NCBI RefSeq assembly: GCF_016428905.1
Contig: NZ_JAELTQ010000015.1
Coordinates: 1 to 63,843, forward strand
Length of the DNA stretch: 63,843 bases
From: Dyella sp. ASV24
GTDB taxonomy: Bacteria > Pseudomonadota > Gammaproteobacteria > Xanthomonadales > Rhodanobacteraceae
Direction: 5' to 3'
Both the position numbers and the translations under genes were made by a program. The notes beneath the pieces are model-generated. The model was not told the DNA's origin. It saw only the letters and a list, made by a program, of their open reading frames with translations, and did not search any database. Shown here in pieces: positions 63,102-63,843 of the stretch (position 1 is the first letter of the stretch; each line of letters starts with the position of its first letter).

Positions 63102-63843
63102 ATGATTGCTTACGACGACGCCCTCCATCAGCTGCTGCTACATGCCCGGCGGCTCGAGGCCGTTTCGTGTCGGGTCGGCGAGGCGCCAGGGGAGGTGTTG
63201 GCGCGCGATGTGGTGAGCCCCATCGATTTGCCGCCCTTCGATCATTCGGCGATGGATGGGTATGCGCTGTATGCGCCACAACCGCTTGCGGCGGGTTCCG
63301 AGCATCTGGTCCAAGGCTCGCAGGCTGCAGGCGATGCGCGGAACGCATCGGCAGGTATGGCCTGGGAGATTATGACCGGAGCGTGTCTTCCGGTCGGGCT
63401 GGACACGGTGGTCCCGGTGGAGCGCGTGGAATTGTTGGAGCGCAGGAATGATGGCTCGCCCGCCCGCATACGCCTCCTTGATGAGGTGACGCCAGCGGCC
63501 AACGTCCGTTACGCCGGCAGTGACGTGGCGAAAGGGGCGGTCATTGCTCGGGCAGGCACCCGTATCGCGGCCAGTCACGTGATGCTGTTCGCGGCGCTGG
63601 GTATCGCCAGTGTCGAAGTGGTGCGTACACCACGGATAGCCATCATCTGCACCGGCAAGGAACTGCAGGTGGATCCCACGCAATCACTCGGTGATGGAGA
63701 GATCTACGCGTCCAACGGTCCTTACCTTGCCGCCGCCTGTGCCTCCTTGGGGGCCAACGTGTTGTCGTGTGAAACCGTTGATGACACGGGGCAGACCTTC
63801 ATCGATGCAGTGCAGCGCGCGCGTCGAATGGGCGCGGACCTGA
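63102..63843 (+). CDS. moeA: Molybdopterin molybdenumtransferase MoeA (partial, runs off the end)
   Basis: The first 247 residues of MoeA, from ATG 63102 to the window end, no stop. It inserts molybdate into adenylylated molybdopterin. Conserved segments visible: PPFDHSAMDGYAL, GACLPVGLDTVVPVE, RYAGSDVAKG, TPRIAIICTGKEL and EIYASNGPYLAAAC. Divergent from fdhD with 98 bases between. It supplies cofactor to NapA and other molybdoenzymes. Confidence 0.93.
   Translation, partial: MIAYDDALHQLLLHARRLEAVSCRVGEAPGEVLARDVVSPIDLPPFDHSAMDGYALYAPQPLAAGSEHLVQGSQAAGDARNASAGMAWEIMTGACLPVGLDTVVPVERVELLERRNDGSPARIRLLDEVTPAANVRYAGSDVAKGAVIARAGTRIAASHVMLFAALGIASVEVVRTPRIAIICTGKELQVDPTQSLGDGEIYASNGPYLAAACASLGANVLSCETVDDTGQTFIDAVQRARRMGADL

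Noticed and set aside
63004-63348. Extended N-terminus of FdhD
   Set aside because: It overlaps the divergent moeA start and translates as low-complexity Arg/Pro/Ala sequence.

Overview
The window is a gammaproteobacterial chromosome segment of fairly high G+C. Gene content and order (miaA-hfq-hflX-hflK-hflC-DUF2065-purA, acnD/prpF, S46 dipeptidyl-peptidase, M1 aminopeptidase, paired OmpA porins) suggest the Xanthomonadales, most likely a Rhodanobacteraceae member such as Dyella, Luteibacter or Rhodanobacter. That placement is inference from gene content, not a phylogeny. The first ~162 bases are not genome: they are a run of C's followed by an Illumina Nextera transposase adapter, so this is a raw contig end.

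Layout. 0.4-2.7 kb: a class I aminotransferase and malate dehydrogenase. 2.7-4.2 kb: a TipA-like MerR regulator and a small lipoprotein. 4.3-9.7 kb and 16.0-21.7 kb: a propionate/2-methylcitrate cluster (prpE, a DNA-binding citrate synthase homologue, prpB, prpC; then prpF, acnD, prpD), split by 9.7-16 kb. The splitting segment holds a five-gene export locus resembling the Fap functional-amyloid system (Gly-rich subunit, small subunit, C39 peptidase, GG-containing exported protein, coiled-coil outer-membrane barrel), a glutathione S-transferase and a TerC-family protein behind a probable yybP-ykoY manganese riboswitch. 21.9-24.6 kb: two tandem OmpA-family genes with signs of gene conversion. 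24.6-31.9 kb: a pseudouridine synthase, then kbl and tdh (threonine to glycine) on either side of a giant DUF748/AsmA-like gene. 31.9-37.3 kb: a secreted glycosidase-like protein, an S46 dipeptidyl-peptidase and a Tat-exported carbonic anhydrase. 37.3-44.2 kb: the conserved miaA-hfq-hflX-hflKC-purA block. 44.2-47 kb: hipBA plus an Mrr-type endonuclease, a small accessory/defence module. 47-52.9 kb: an M1 aminopeptidase, two membrane proteins and a GH18 chitinase-like protein. 53-57.1 kb: gcvP behind a tandem glycine riboswitch, a VOC and a GYD protein. 57.2-63.8 kb: a molybdoenzyme block with napEDABC, an exported SUOX-fold protein, fdhD and a truncated moeA.

How genes work together. PrpE activates propionate, PrpC condenses propionyl-CoA with oxaloacetate (mdh nearby supplies oxaloacetate), AcnD+PrpF or PrpD dehydrate 2-methylcitrate, and PrpB releases pyruvate and succinate. 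The HTH-citrate synthase divergent from prpB, with GATCA-type inverted repeats between them and another perfect inverted repeat before prpE, is a candidate metabolite-sensing regulator. Tdh and Kbl make glycine, which GcvP degrades under glycine-riboswitch control. The Nap enzymes need molybdenum cofactor, matching the neighbouring moeA and fdhD.

The most promising less-described systems are the Fap-like locus at 10.1-14.5 kb, whose exported proteins share a C-terminal QN-rich motif and include one with a double-Gly site next to a C39 peptidase, and the citrate-synthase-based putative propionate regulator. No rRNA, tRNA, CRISPR array, insertion sequence or prophage was recognised.
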